A stretch of DNA of 64,000 nucleotides from Streptomyces sp. R21. Lineage in GTDB: Bacteria; Actinomycetota; Actinomycetes; Streptomycetales; Streptomycetaceae. Of the stretch, positions 7,648 through 15,407 are shown piece after piece. The stretch is from assembly GCF_041051975.1 (NCBI RefSeq), contig NZ_CP163435.1, positions 6,489,001-6,553,000 on the forward strand. Direction: 5' to 3'. Made by a program: the position numbers and the translations under genes. The first letter of the stretch is position 1; the number at the start of each line of letters is the position of its first letter. The notes beneath the pieces were generated by a model that saw only the letters and a program-made list of their open reading frames with translations, had not been told where the DNA came from and made no database searches.

Positions 7648-8195
7648 TGGCAACCGACCAATTGATCCGTCTGTTCGCCGAGGAGCGCCGGGTCCGCGCC
7701 TTCGCCGCCGTGGCCCTCGGCGCGGACACACCCGAGAAGGTCATGGAGCGGTCCGGGCTGTCCCCGAAGGAGGCCGCGGCGGCGCTGCGGAAGCTCCGGG
7801 ACCAGCAGGTGATTCAGGCAGCGGGCGACGGCGGACTGACCGTCGCCTACGCACACCTCCGCGAGCTGGCCCGGGACAGTGCCGCGCAGCCACCCGCGGA
7901 GAACCACGGCTCCGGCGACGAGCGGACCGAGACGGTCCTGCGGACCTTCGTGCGGGAGGGCCGCCTCGTCCGGCTGCCCGCCCAGTGGCAGCGCAAGCTG
8001 GTCGTCCTGCGGCACATCGCCGAGCGGACCTTCGAACCGGGCGTCGAGTATCCGGAGCGCACCGTCAACGAGAAGCTGCGCGCCTGGTGCGAGGACGCAC
8101 CGGTGGACCATGTGACGCTACGGCGGTATCTCGTGGACCTGCACCATCTGAAGCGGCAGTACGGCTTCTACTGGGTGCCCAACGGGGCGGCTTGA
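7647..8195 (+). CDS. DUF2087-domain winged-helix regulator
   Basis: A 182-aa protein. The N-terminal 75 residues resemble a winged helix (LIRLFAEERRVRAFAAVALGADTPEKVMERSGLSPKEAAAALRKLRDQQVI). The C-terminal half (about 105-178) is a DUF2087 domain with RKLVVLRHIAERTFEPGVEYPERTVNEKLR and HVTLRRYLVD followed by YWVP. This pair is common in actinobacterial transcriptional regulators, but DUF2087 has no proven ligand that I know of. No membrane span. It is divergent from the chaplin at 7155 with 192 nt between them. Convergent with the dehydrogenase at 8284. Confidence 0.85.
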   Translation: MATDQLIRLFAEERRVRAFAAVALGADTPEKVMERSGLSPKEAAAALRKLRDQQVIQAAGDGGLTVAYAHLRELARDSAAQPPAENHGSGDERTETVLRTFVREGRLVRLPAQWQRKLVVLRHIAERTFEPGVEYPERTVNEKLRAWCEDAPVDHVTLRRYLVDLHHLKRQYGFYWVPNGAA

Positions 8196-8283
8196 GCGGC
8201 TTCGGCGGGTTGTGCGGCTTGATGCGCGGAGGCTTGATGCGCCGAGGGGTGTCTTACGACGTGATGCCGAACCGCCCGGGCCG

Positions 8284-9243
8284 TCAGCTGAGGAGACGTA
8301 CGGGAGCGCCCGCGAGGTAGGCCCGGATGTTCTCCACCGCCGCGCCGTAGTACGTCTCGTAGTTCGCCCGCGACACATAGCCCAGATGCGGGGTCGCGAG
8401 CAGGCGGGGGGCCGAGCGCATCGGGTGGTCGGCCGGGAGCGGCTCGATGTCGAACACGTCGATGCCCGCTCCGGCGATCCGGCCGTCGTGCAGCGCCGCG
8501 AGCAGTGCGTCCTGGTCGACGATCGCCGCGCGCGAGGTGTTGACGAGGTAGGCGGTCGGCTTGAGCAGCGCCAGCTCGGCGGAGCCGATCAGGCCACGGG
8601 TGCGGTCGCTGAGCGCGAGGTGCACGGAGACGAAGTCGCTGCTCGCGAGCAACTCCTCCTTGGAGGCGGCCAGTTCCGCTCCGGCTTCTTCGGCGCGCTC
8701 CTTGGTCAGGTTCTGGCTCCACGCGCTGACGTGCATGCCGAAGGCGAGGCCCACCTGTGCCACCCGGCTGCCGATCTTCCCGAGTCCGAGCAGCCCGAGC
8801 GTGCGGCCGTGCAGATCGGCGCCGACGGTGGTCTGCCAGGGGCCGCCCGCACGCAGCGCGTCGTTCTCGGTGACGACGCCCCGGGCGAGGCCGAGCAGCA
8901 GCGCCCAGGTCAGCTCGACCGGGGGCGTGGAGGAACTCGGGGTCCCGCACACGGTCACGCCGTGTTCCTCGGCTGCCGCGTAGTCGATCACCGAGTTGCG
9001 CATCCCGGAGGCGATCAGCAGCTTCAGACGGGGCAGCCGGGCCAGCAGCGAGGCGGGGAAGGGGACCCGCTCGCGCAGGGTGACGACGATGTCGAAGTCC
9101 GCGAGCGCGACGGCCAGCGCGTCCTCGTCCGCGAAGTGCGTCCCGAAGCTGACGACTTCCACGTCGTCCGCCACCGGTGACCAGTCGGCGATCTCGGTCG
9201 CGACGTTCTGAAAGTCGTCGAGCACGGCGCAGCGAAGTTGCAT
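8284..9243 (-). CDS. D-isomer-specific 2-hydroxyacid dehydrogenase
   Basis: A 319-aa NAD(P)-dependent oxidoreductase. It has the NAD-binding motif GLLGLGKIGSRVA at about 147-159, followed by NTSRAAIVDQDALLAAL with the substrate-binding Arg, GIDVFDIEPLP with the catalytic Glu region, and TPHLGYVSR with the catalytic His. Closest in style to phosphoglycerate-dehydrogenase-like or glyoxylate-reductase-like enzymes. There is no C-terminal ACT domain, so it is probably not the serine-pathway SerA. Substrate unknown. ATG 9243 is preferred because GGGAGGGA lies 6 nt upstream; an upstream in-frame TTG at 9249 would overlap the ribosome spacing. Confidence 0.9.
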   Translation of the reverse strand: MQLRCAVLDDFQNVATEIADWSPVADDVEVVSFGTHFADEDALAVALADFDIVVTLRERVPFPASLLARLPRLKLLIASGMRNSVIDYAAAEEHGVTVCGTPSSSTPPVELTWALLLGLARGVVTENDALRAGGPWQTTVGADLHGRTLGLLGLGKIGSRVAQVGLAFGMHVSAWSQNLTKERAEEAGAELAASKEELLASSDFVSVHLALSDRTRGLIGSAELALLKPTAYLVNTSRAAIVDQDALLAALHDGRIAGAGIDVFDIEPLPADHPMRSAPRLLATPHLGYVSRANYETYYGAAVENIRAYLAGAPVRLLS

Positions 9244-9360
9244 GGTCAATCCCTCCCAGGCTCGTCCGGACCCTATCCGAGCCCCTGGAGCGGGAGAGTT
9301 GGTGGGCCCGATCCGGAACCTGCGACGGCTGATCGCTCCGCGTGGCAGTATCTGGGCTTC

Positions 9361-9990
9361 ATGAGTGCGTCACCGGCGGTACGGAGCCTGCGCGCGGCGG
9401 TGTTCGCCGTGCTGTGTGTGCTGCTGGCTGCCGGAGGCCATGCTCTGGCGTCCGGACAGGCGCCCCCGTTGTGGGTGGACGCCGCCGGGTTCCTCCCCGT
9501 CTTCGCGGCCGGTGTGCTGCTGGGCGGCCGGGAAAGGTCGCTCGTGGGGATAGGCGGCGGCATGCTGGCCGCCCAGGCCGGGCTGCATCTCGCCTTCGAG
9601 GCCGCCGAATCGCGTACGCGCACCGCCATGGCCATGCACGGCACGGCCATGGCACAGGCGCGGATGTCCCACGGGCACATGGTGCGAGCGCAGATGGCGC
9701 ACCCGCAGGCGCTGGTGTCCCACGCCACCGTCGGTCATGTGGCGGCCGCACTTCTCGCGACCTGGTGGCTGCGGTGCGGCGAGGCCGCACTGTGGTCGCT
9801 GCTGCGGCGGGCCGCGGTGCTCGTGCCGGGCCTCATGGCCTGGTGGCGGGTGCGGACGGCGCCGTCCGCCGAGCCGGTGCCGGGCGGTGTGTGCGGAAGT
9901 GTGGCAGAGCTGCGGCCGCTCCAGCAGGCGTTGCTGCGGCACGCCGTCTCGCGGCGGGGACCGCCGGCAGGGGTCCCGTACACGCCCTGA
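9361..9990 (+). CDS. Met/His-rich membrane protein
   Basis: A 209-aa protein from ATG 9361 with about four hydrophobic segments: residues 12-30, 40-57, 61-78 and, after a soluble loop, 119-135. The loop at about 87-120 is unusually rich in Met and His (MAMHGTAMAQARMSHGHM, then QMAHPQALVSH), a pattern typical of copper-handling loops. It precedes a YcnI-like copper protein by 30 nt on the same strand, so the two are probably one operon. I do not recognise a named family. It may take part in copper uptake or delivery; this is inferred from composition and neighbour. No clear Shine-Dalgarno precedes the start. Confidence 0.75.
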   Translation: MSASPAVRSLRAAVFAVLCVLLAAGGHALASGQAPPLWVDAAGFLPVFAAGVLLGGRERSLVGIGGGMLAAQAGLHLAFEAAESRTRTAMAMHGTAMAQARMSHGHMVRAQMAHPQALVSHATVGHVAAALLATWWLRCGEAALWSLLRRAAVLVPGLMAWWRVRTAPSAEPVPGGVCGSVAELRPLQQALLRHAVSRRGPPAGVPYTP

Positions 9991-10020
9991 CCGCCTTCAC
10001 ACCAGTACGGAGTTCCCCTG

Positions 10021-10776
10021 ATGTCCTCGACACGCATCACCCTGCGCCGAGCCGGTCTCGTCGCCGCCCTCACCACTGCCGGGGTCCTGACCGCCGCCGG
10101 TACCGCCTTCGCGCACGTGACGGTCCACCCCGGCAGCTACGCCAAGGGCGCCACGGACGGCGTCCTGACCTTCCGGGTTCCCAACGAGGAGGACACCGCC
10201 AGCACCACGAAGGTGCAGATCTTCCTGCCGACGGACCATCCGGTTCTCGGCGTGCTGGTCACGCCCGAGGAGGGCTGGACGGCGAAGGTGACGACCACGA
10301 AGCTCAAGACCCCCGTCAAGACCGACGACGGCACGATCACCGACGCCGTCTCGGAGGTCACCTGGACCGGCGGGCGGATCCGGCACGGCGAGTACCAGGA
10401 CTTCAACGTCGCCTTCGGTCAACTCCCGGACAACGCCGATGAGTTGACGTTCAAGACGCTGCAGACCTACTCGGACGGCAAGGTCGCCCGCTGGATCGAG
10501 GAGGAGAAGGGCGGGGAGGAGCCGGAGAACCCGGCACCGGTGCTCAAGCTCACCGCCAAGTCCGCCGATTCCGACTCCGGTTCGGGTTCCGATTCCGGTT
10601 CGGGCTCCGACTCCGCGTCGGGTTCGAGCCCGGCGGCCAAGAGCCCGGTGGCGAGCAGCGACTCCGGCAGTGACTCGACGGCTCGTGGCCTGGGCATCGC
10701 CGGCCTCGTCGTGGGTGTCCTCGGCCTGATCGCGGCCGGCGTCGCCATCGCACGTGGCCGGGGCGCCCGCTCCTAG
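10021..10776 (+). CDS. YcnI-like DUF1775 copper-binding protein
   Basis: A 251-aa exported, membrane-anchored protein. The signal peptide ends GTAFA, so the mature chain would begin with His32 (HVTVHPGSYAKGA). In YcnI proteins such an N-terminal His forms a copper site together with a Glu and a Trp, and matching FRVPNEED and EVTWTGG motifs are here. The DUF1775 domain spans about 32-180. A Ser/Gly/Asp repeat linker at about 181-230 is followed by a C-terminal membrane helix (GIAGLVVGVLGLIAAGVAIA) and basic tail. It acts outside the membrane in copper binding. The partner is probably the Met/His-rich protein directly upstream. Confidence 0.92.
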   Translation: MSSTRITLRRAGLVAALTTAGVLTAAGTAFAHVTVHPGSYAKGATDGVLTFRVPNEEDTASTTKVQIFLPTDHPVLGVLVTPEEGWTAKVTTTKLKTPVKTDDGTITDAVSEVTWTGGRIRHGEYQDFNVAFGQLPDNADELTFKTLQTYSDGKVARWIEEEKGGEEPENPAPVLKLTAKSADSDSGSGSDSGSGSDSASGSSPAAKSPVASSDSGSDSTARGLGIAGLVVGVLGLIAAGVAIARGRGARS

Positions 10777-10797
10777 CGGGGCGTCCTCGGGAAGAGT

Positions 10798-10835
10798 GCG
10801 GCCCCGGACGCCCTGAGGGGGCGGGCCGGGGCCGC
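10798..10835. terminator. Bidirectional terminator
   Basis: GCGGCCCCGG (10798-10807) pairs with CCGGGGCCGC (10826-10835). The loop itself can pair GCCC/GGGC. It lies between the convergent ycnI-like gene and the surface protein. Confidence 0.75.
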
Positions 10836-10900
10836 GTGCTCACGGAGCCACCTGCGGTCGCTCACTGTTGAGTTGCCAAGGTGCTATGCGCTCAACCTCG

Positions 10901-12310
10901 TCAGTCCTGTGCGGGCGCCTTCTTCTGGCGGACGAAGAGCAGCGCCGCGCCGCCGATGACGACCAGGCCGATGGCCACGCTCGCGATGATCGGGGTCACG
11001 CTGGAACTGCCGGTCTCGGCGAGGTCGGTGTCCCCGGTGGAGGTGCCGCCCACCGTCGCCGGGCTCGGCTCGCTCAGGATCTGGGTCGCGTCGCCGCCCG
11101 CGCTGCCCTGCGTCCGGCAGTCGAGGACGCCCTTGAAGCGCTTCTCGAATCCGTCCGGCCCCTTGATCGTGAAGTCGTAGGCCTGGTCCTCCTGGAGCGG
11201 GATCGTGACCGTCTGGGACTTGCCCGCCTCGATGGTGTGCTCGATCCCCATCAGCTCGAAGGTGAACGCCTTGTCGCCTTCGTTGGCCGCCGTGATGTCC
11301 ACGCCGCCCTTGGCACAGTTCTTCTCGGCCGAGAGCGCCGGTATCGCACCCTTGGCGGCCCAGGTGGCGGTCGCCGTCGCGGAGACCGTCGATTCGCTGG
11401 AGCCCGCGAGGATCTGCGTCTGGCTACGGGTCTCCGAGGCGAAGGCACGGCCGACCGGCACGGTCGTCGAGGCCTGCACCGTCAGCGCGGCGGAACCGTC
11501 CGCGCTGTCCTTCGGTACGTCGAAGTACAGGGCACTGCCGTTCTTCGCAGAGGTGATCGCCTTGCCCCTCTTGTCGACGATCTTCACCCCTTCGGCTACG
11601 GCGTCCGCGGGCGGCGTCACCGTCACGCTGCTCGCGTTGGTGTGCACCGTGACCGGGCCGAGCTTCTCGCCGGCGTGGCCGGAGACCGCGGGCGGGTCGA
11701 GGGTCAGTGAGGCCCTGGGCTCGGCGAGGCTTCGCGCGCTCTTCTGCAGGTAGTCCGCGAGCTTCTCGGCCCGCGGGCTCACCGCGTCGACGTCGGCGCC
11801 GTCCGAGTACCGCCAGATCGCCACCTGCGTGCCGGCCGCCGCGTCCTGCTCGGTGAGGCCGCTGGTGCCCGCCTTCTGCGCCAGCGAGGCGAGGTCGTTC
11901 ACCTGCGGGTAGGAGTTCTGCAGGATCCAGCGGATCCTGCCCGCGTCCGCGTTGCCGTTCAGCGACGTGCCGCTCCAGGGGGTCTCCTGGTACTTGGCGT
12001 CCTTCTGCGTCGGGTTGTGGATGTCGATGCAGTAGGTCTGCAGCATCCCGCCGTTGTCGACGGACATCTCGAACAGGCCCGCCGACACCTGCTGGTCCGT
12101 GCCGTTGTCGTGGATCACGGCGGCCCCGTACGTCTTCAGGCCGCCTATGGTGGCGGTCGCGCCGCCCTGGTTCTGCGGGGTCTCGTCGGCGACGGCCGGG
12201 CCCGCGGTGGCCAACGCACCGGCGGCCACGAGCCCGGACGCCAACGTCGCGGCGGCGAGGCGGCCGGCCGCTCGCCTGCGCGCGGACCACGCAGAGAACG
12301 AAGAAAACAC
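10901..12310 (-). CDS. Thioester-domain surface protein, sortase-anchored
   Basis: A 469-aa cell-wall protein from GTG 12310 with AAGGGGAA upstream. Signal peptide to about residue 41. An N-terminal Cys-Gln thioester (TQXA-type) domain follows: TYCIDIHNPT with Cys94 and TQVAIWRYSD with Gln162, the pair that forms an internal thioester able to bind host or surface nucleophiles covalently in Gram-positive adhesins. Beta-sandwich domains occupy about 190-410. The C-terminus is a sortase signal LAETG (430-434), a hydrophobic helix and a KK tail. LAXTG is the class E sortase motif that also anchors long chaplins. It is expected to be covalently attached to peptidoglycan on hyphae. The binding partner is unknown. 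Confidence 0.93.
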   Translation of the reverse strand: MFSSFSAWSARRRAAGRLAAATLASGLVAAGALATAGPAVADETPQNQGGATATIGGLKTYGAAVIHDNGTDQQVSAGLFEMSVDNGGMLQTYCIDIHNPTQKDAKYQETPWSGTSLNGNADAGRIRWILQNSYPQVNDLASLAQKAGTSGLTEQDAAAGTQVAIWRYSDGADVDAVSPRAEKLADYLQKSARSLAEPRASLTLDPPAVSGHAGEKLGPVTVHTNASSVTVTPPADAVAEGVKIVDKRGKAITSAKNGSALYFDVPKDSADGSAALTVQASTTVPVGRAFASETRSQTQILAGSSESTVSATATATWAAKGAIPALSAEKNCAKGGVDITAANEGDKAFTFELMGIEHTIEAGKSQTVTIPLQEDQAYDFTIKGPDGFEKRFKGVLDCRTQGSAGGDATQILSEPSPATVGGTSTGDTDLAETGSSSVTPIIASVAIGLVVIGGAALLFVRQKKAPAQD

Positions 12311-12480
12311 AGAATTCCCCTTCGAGCAGGACCCGTTGACATGGGGGGACGGTCCCGCCAGCAGAATCAGAAGCCCCGTGAGCTATGCCCGGCATCCTAA
12401 GGAAGCGGCGCACCACACTCCCCGGTCATGCCATCCGATCACCGATCCGAGCCGGAATCGTTATCGCTCGGCACGCCTGT

Positions 12481-12546
12481 GAGCTGCGCTTATCGACAAA
12501 TCCATGGGGGATCGTTCGGAACGTATTTGTCGATAAGCCGCAGTTC
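12481..12546. repeat. Long AT-rich inverted repeat with nested palindrome
   Basis: The left arm (12481-12501) and right arm (12525-12546) are reverse complements, apart from one mismatch and one inserted base; the 13-nt core CTTATCGACAAAT / ATTTGTCGATAAG is perfect. The 23-nt centre contains CGTTC-G-GAACG. It lies between the end of ssbB and the start region of the surface protein, both on the minus strand. The arms are AT-rich for this genome and there is no T tract, so an operator or a mobile-element remnant is as likely as a terminator. Confidence 0.75.
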
Positions 12547-12596
12547 GCTCAGGCGGTCCCCTCAGGCCGTCCCTCGGCGTTCACCCGTTTCTGACG

Positions 12597-13070
12597 TCAC
12601 GTCACTCCGGCTGGCTCCGGCTGCTGTTGGGCCGCCGAGCCGGGCTGATCCTGCGGGTCCGTCTCCCAACTCGGCTCCGGCCGGGGTGTCGAGGCCACCG
12701 CCGCCGTATCCCCCTTGGACGCCCGCCGGAACGCGGACGTACCCCGCGACAGGTCGTGTCCGATCGCCACCGCGTCGACGTCCGCCGACGTCCAGCTCTG
12801 GCCGTCGCGCTGCTCGGTGCGGACCTTCAGCCGGCCGTGGACGACCACCGGATCGCCCACGGACACCGAAGCCCCCACGTTCGTGGCGAGCGACCGCCGG
12901 GCCCACACCGTGAAGAAGTTGGTGTGGCCGTCCGTCCAGGTGTTCTTCTCGCGGTCCCAGTACCGCGCCGTGACCGCCAGCCGGAACCTCGCCGACGCTC
13001 CGCTCGCCAACTCCTTGTACACCGGCTGCGTAGCCACGTTCCCCACCACGCACACCATCGTCTCGTGCAT
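12597..13070 (-). CDS. ssbB: Single-stranded DNA-binding protein SsbB
   Basis: A 157-aa SSB from ATG 13070, preceded by GAGAGGGG. The OB-fold spans about 4-110 with VCVVGNVATQPVYK, RFRLAVTARYWDREKNTWTDG, TNFFTVWARRSLATN and VGDPVVVHGRLKVRTEQRDG. The remaining tail is short, Pro/Gln-rich and lacks the acidic DDDIPF end that canonical SSBs use to recruit partners. That lack and the length match the second SSB of streptomycetes, which is needed for chromosome segregation in sporulating hyphae rather than for general replication. It lies downstream of the GTPase pair on the same strand but is separated from it by a terminator. Confidence 0.93.
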   Translation of the reverse strand: MHETMVCVVGNVATQPVYKELASGASARFRLAVTARYWDREKNTWTDGHTNFFTVWARRSLATNVGASVSVGDPVVVHGRLKVRTEQRDGQSWTSADVDAVAIGHDLSRGTSAFRRASKGDTAAVASTPRPEPSWETDPQDQPGSAAQQQPEPAGVT

Positions 13071-13179
13071 CGCGAACCCCTCTCCCGTACGGCTGCGTCT
13101 GTCGTCTCGTGCCGAGTTCAGACTGCCTCCGCCGGTGCGGGCCCGCTGAGCGCTGTGGGCTACCGGCCGGTTGTGGAAA

Positions 13180-13207
13180 ACCGCGTCACCCGTGAGGGTG
13201 ACGCGGT
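13180..13207 (-). terminator. Terminator of the GTPase operon
   Basis: Perfect 12-bp stem ACCGCGTCACCC (13180-13191) / GGGTGACGCGGT (13196-13207) with a 4-nt loop. In the minus direction it is followed by TTTCC. Confidence 0.85.
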
Positions 13208-13235
13208 GTTGTCGGACGGGCACGGCTCATGCGGC

Positions 13236-15407
13236 TCATCCGACGGGTGCGGACACCCCCGTGACCCGTCCGTACTGCTCCCGTACCTCCCGATACCGCA
13301 GCAGCTCCGCCGCCACCGGATCCAGGACCCGCGCCCGTCCGCAGCCGGCCGCGGCCTCGCGCAGCCGCCGTTCCGCCTCCAGCCCGTACCGCCGTGCGGG
13401 CCCGCGCGCCGCCATCCTGCTGCTCCACTCGACCGCCGGACCGCCGATGATGCCCGTCGCCATCAGCAGTACCGGCACCCCGAGATTCGGCGACATGACC
13501 CCGACGATCTGCGCCACCAGCCACAGTCCGCCGAGGACTTGCAGGATGGTCATCGACGCCTGCGCGAGGACGGCGACCGGCCACCAGCCGGGCCGCGGCG
13601 GCCGCCCCACCGGTGTCGTGGCGCGCACCGCCATCTCGTCCAGCGCCTCGGGCAGCCCCTGCGCCCCGCGGACCGCCGCCTCGCGCACCGCCTGCGCCCA
13701 CGGCGTCGGGAGCCCGCGGGCCGCGCGGTCCGCCACCGAACGCACGGCCTGCTCGACACGCTGCCGGGCCGTGGCCTCCTCGTCCGCGGGCGCCCGCACG
13801 GCCAGCCGCCCCGTCGGAGGCTCGCGCCGGTCCTCGTACCACCGCCACAGCCGCAGCCAGGGGGTGCCACATGCCCGGTTGGCGTTGCGCAGCCACGCGC
13901 GCTCCGCCGCCTCGCCCGCCGCGGTGGCGCCGACGGCGTCCGCGAGCCGGTCCGCGAACTCGGCGCGGGCCTCCTCGCTGAGACCGGTCCGGCGCCCGGT
14001 CGCGTAGACGGGCCGCAGCCGCGCCGCGGCCGCGTCCAGGTCGGCGGAGATACGACGGGCCGCAGCACCCCGCTCGGCCAGGAACTGGCCCAGCGACTCG
14101 CGCAGTTCGCCGATGCCGTCGCCGGTGAGCGCGGACAGCGCGAGCACGGTCGCGCCCGGTTCGCCGTACTCGCCGAGCGCGATGCCGTCCTCGTCGAGCA
14201 GCCTGCGCAGATCGTCGAGGACCTGGTCGGCGGCCTCACCGGGCAGCCGGTCCACCTGATTGAGGACTACGAAGGTGACCTCCGCGTGCCCCGCCATGGG
14301 CCGCAGATAGCGCTCGTGAAGGACGGCGTCCGCGTACTTCTCGGGGTCCACGACCCAGATGACCGCGTCGACCAGCGCCAGGACGCGGTCCACCTGCTCG
14401 CGGTGCTGGACGGCCGCCGAGTCGTGGTCGGGCAGGTCGATCAGGACCAGCCCGCGCAACTGCGCCTCCGCCTCCGCGCTCTGCAGCGGACGCCTGCGCA
14501 GCCGGCCCGGGATGCCGAGCCGGTCGATGAGCGTCGCCGCGCCGTCGCTCCAACTGCACGCGATGGGCGCCGCGGTCGTCGGCCTGCGTACCCCCGTCTC
14601 CGAAATCGCCACCCCGGCAAGCGCGTTGAAGAGCTGCGACTTGCCGCTGCCCGTGGCGCCCGCGATGGCGACGACCGTGTGCTGCCCCGACAGCCTGCGG
14701 CGCGCCGCCGCCTCGTCGAGGACCCGGCCCGCCTCGGCGAGCGTCCTGCTGTCGAGCCGGGTACGGGACAGCCCCACCAGCTCGCGCAGCGCGTCGAGCC
14801 GCGACCGCAGGGGTCCGTCGTACGCGAGAGGGGGCACGACCTGCGCGGTGGAGGACCTGGTGTCCGCGGCCACGCTCGGCACGGCTTCCGCCTGGGTGGC
14901 CGTCTCGGAGACGCGGCGCGCGATGAGCCCGTCGTCCCAGGCGGATTCGGGGGCGGGCTCGGGCTCCGTACGGGCCGGTGCGTCCTGGGCCGGGGAAGCG
15001 GCGTGGGGCGACTTCGTTTCGTCCTTCACGCGCGCGTGCCCGGAATCGCCCTCTGCGCGCGCGTGCCCGCCGTCTTCGCGGTCGCGGGTGTCGTCGCAAC
15101 CGTCTCCATCGCATCCCTGTCCGTCGCAACCCGCTCCTTCGCACCCCTCTCCTCCGGAATCCTCTCCTTCGGAGGACGCGCCTTCGGTGAGCATCCCTTC
15201 GGAGCGCACGCCTTCGCAGAGCACGCCTTCGGGACGGCCGTCTTCGGGGCACGTGTTTTCGGAGCGCTCGGCCTCGCAAGGCGCGGCCCCGTTGGGCTCG
15301 TCCCTGGGGGAGTTGGACTCGTCCCTGGGGTTGTCGCCTCCCGGGGAGTCGCCTCCGGTGTGGTCGGCGTGATCCGTGCGGTCAGTGACGGCAGTCACCG
15401 CGGTCAC
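13236..15407 (-). CDS. YfjP/Era-like GTPase with low-complexity N-terminus
   Basis: A 723-aa protein. Residues 1 to about 160 are acidic low-complexity sequence, including 13 five-residue repeats at 44-108. The G domain follows (about 228-430): G1 GATGSGKSQLF, G2-region VRRPTTAAP, G3 DLPDHDS and G4 NQVD, as in Era/dynamin-like 50S-associated GTPases of the YfjP group. The C-terminal part has an alpha-helical region and two hydrophobic segments (VAVLAQASMTILQVLGGLWL and VGVMSPNLGVPVLLMATGI), so membrane attachment is likely. ATG 15407 overlaps the stop of the upstream GTPase by 4 nt (ATGA). Function is not established; roles in ribosome assembly or in membrane dynamics are both possible. Confidence 0.88.
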   Translation of the reverse strand: MTAVTAVTDRTDHADHTGGDSPGGDNPRDESNSPRDEPNGAAPCEAERSENTCPEDGRPEGVLCEGVRSEGMLTEGASSEGEDSGGEGCEGAGCDGQGCDGDGCDDTRDREDGGHARAEGDSGHARVKDETKSPHAASPAQDAPARTEPEPAPESAWDDGLIARRVSETATQAEAVPSVAADTRSSTAQVVPPLAYDGPLRSRLDALRELVGLSRTRLDSRTLAEAGRVLDEAAARRRLSGQHTVVAIAGATGSGKSQLFNALAGVAISETGVRRPTTAAPIACSWSDGAATLIDRLGIPGRLRRRPLQSAEAEAQLRGLVLIDLPDHDSAAVQHREQVDRVLALVDAVIWVVDPEKYADAVLHERYLRPMAGHAEVTFVVLNQVDRLPGEAADQVLDDLRRLLDEDGIALGEYGEPGATVLALSALTGDGIGELRESLGQFLAERGAAARRISADLDAAAARLRPVYATGRRTGLSEEARAEFADRLADAVGATAAGEAAERAWLRNANRACGTPWLRLWRWYEDRREPPTGRLAVRAPADEEATARQRVEQAVRSVADRAARGLPTPWAQAVREAAVRGAQGLPEALDEMAVRATTPVGRPPRPGWWPVAVLAQASMTILQVLGGLWLVAQIVGVMSPNLGVPVLLMATGIIGGPAVEWSSRMAARGPARRYGLEAERRLREAAAGCGRARVLDPVAAELLRYREVREQYGRVTGVSAPVG
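15084..15278 (-). repeat. 13 tandem 15-bp coding repeats
   Basis: Within the GTPase gene above, residues 44-108 form 13 five-residue units with the rough pattern [C/S/P/T]-[E/D]-G-x-x (for example PEGVL, CEGVR, SEGML, CEGAG, CDGQG). At DNA level this is 13 x 15 bp and includes repeated CCTTCGG units on the plus strand. It is unrelated to the A(D/N)LXX pentapeptide-repeat fold. Confidence 0.8.
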
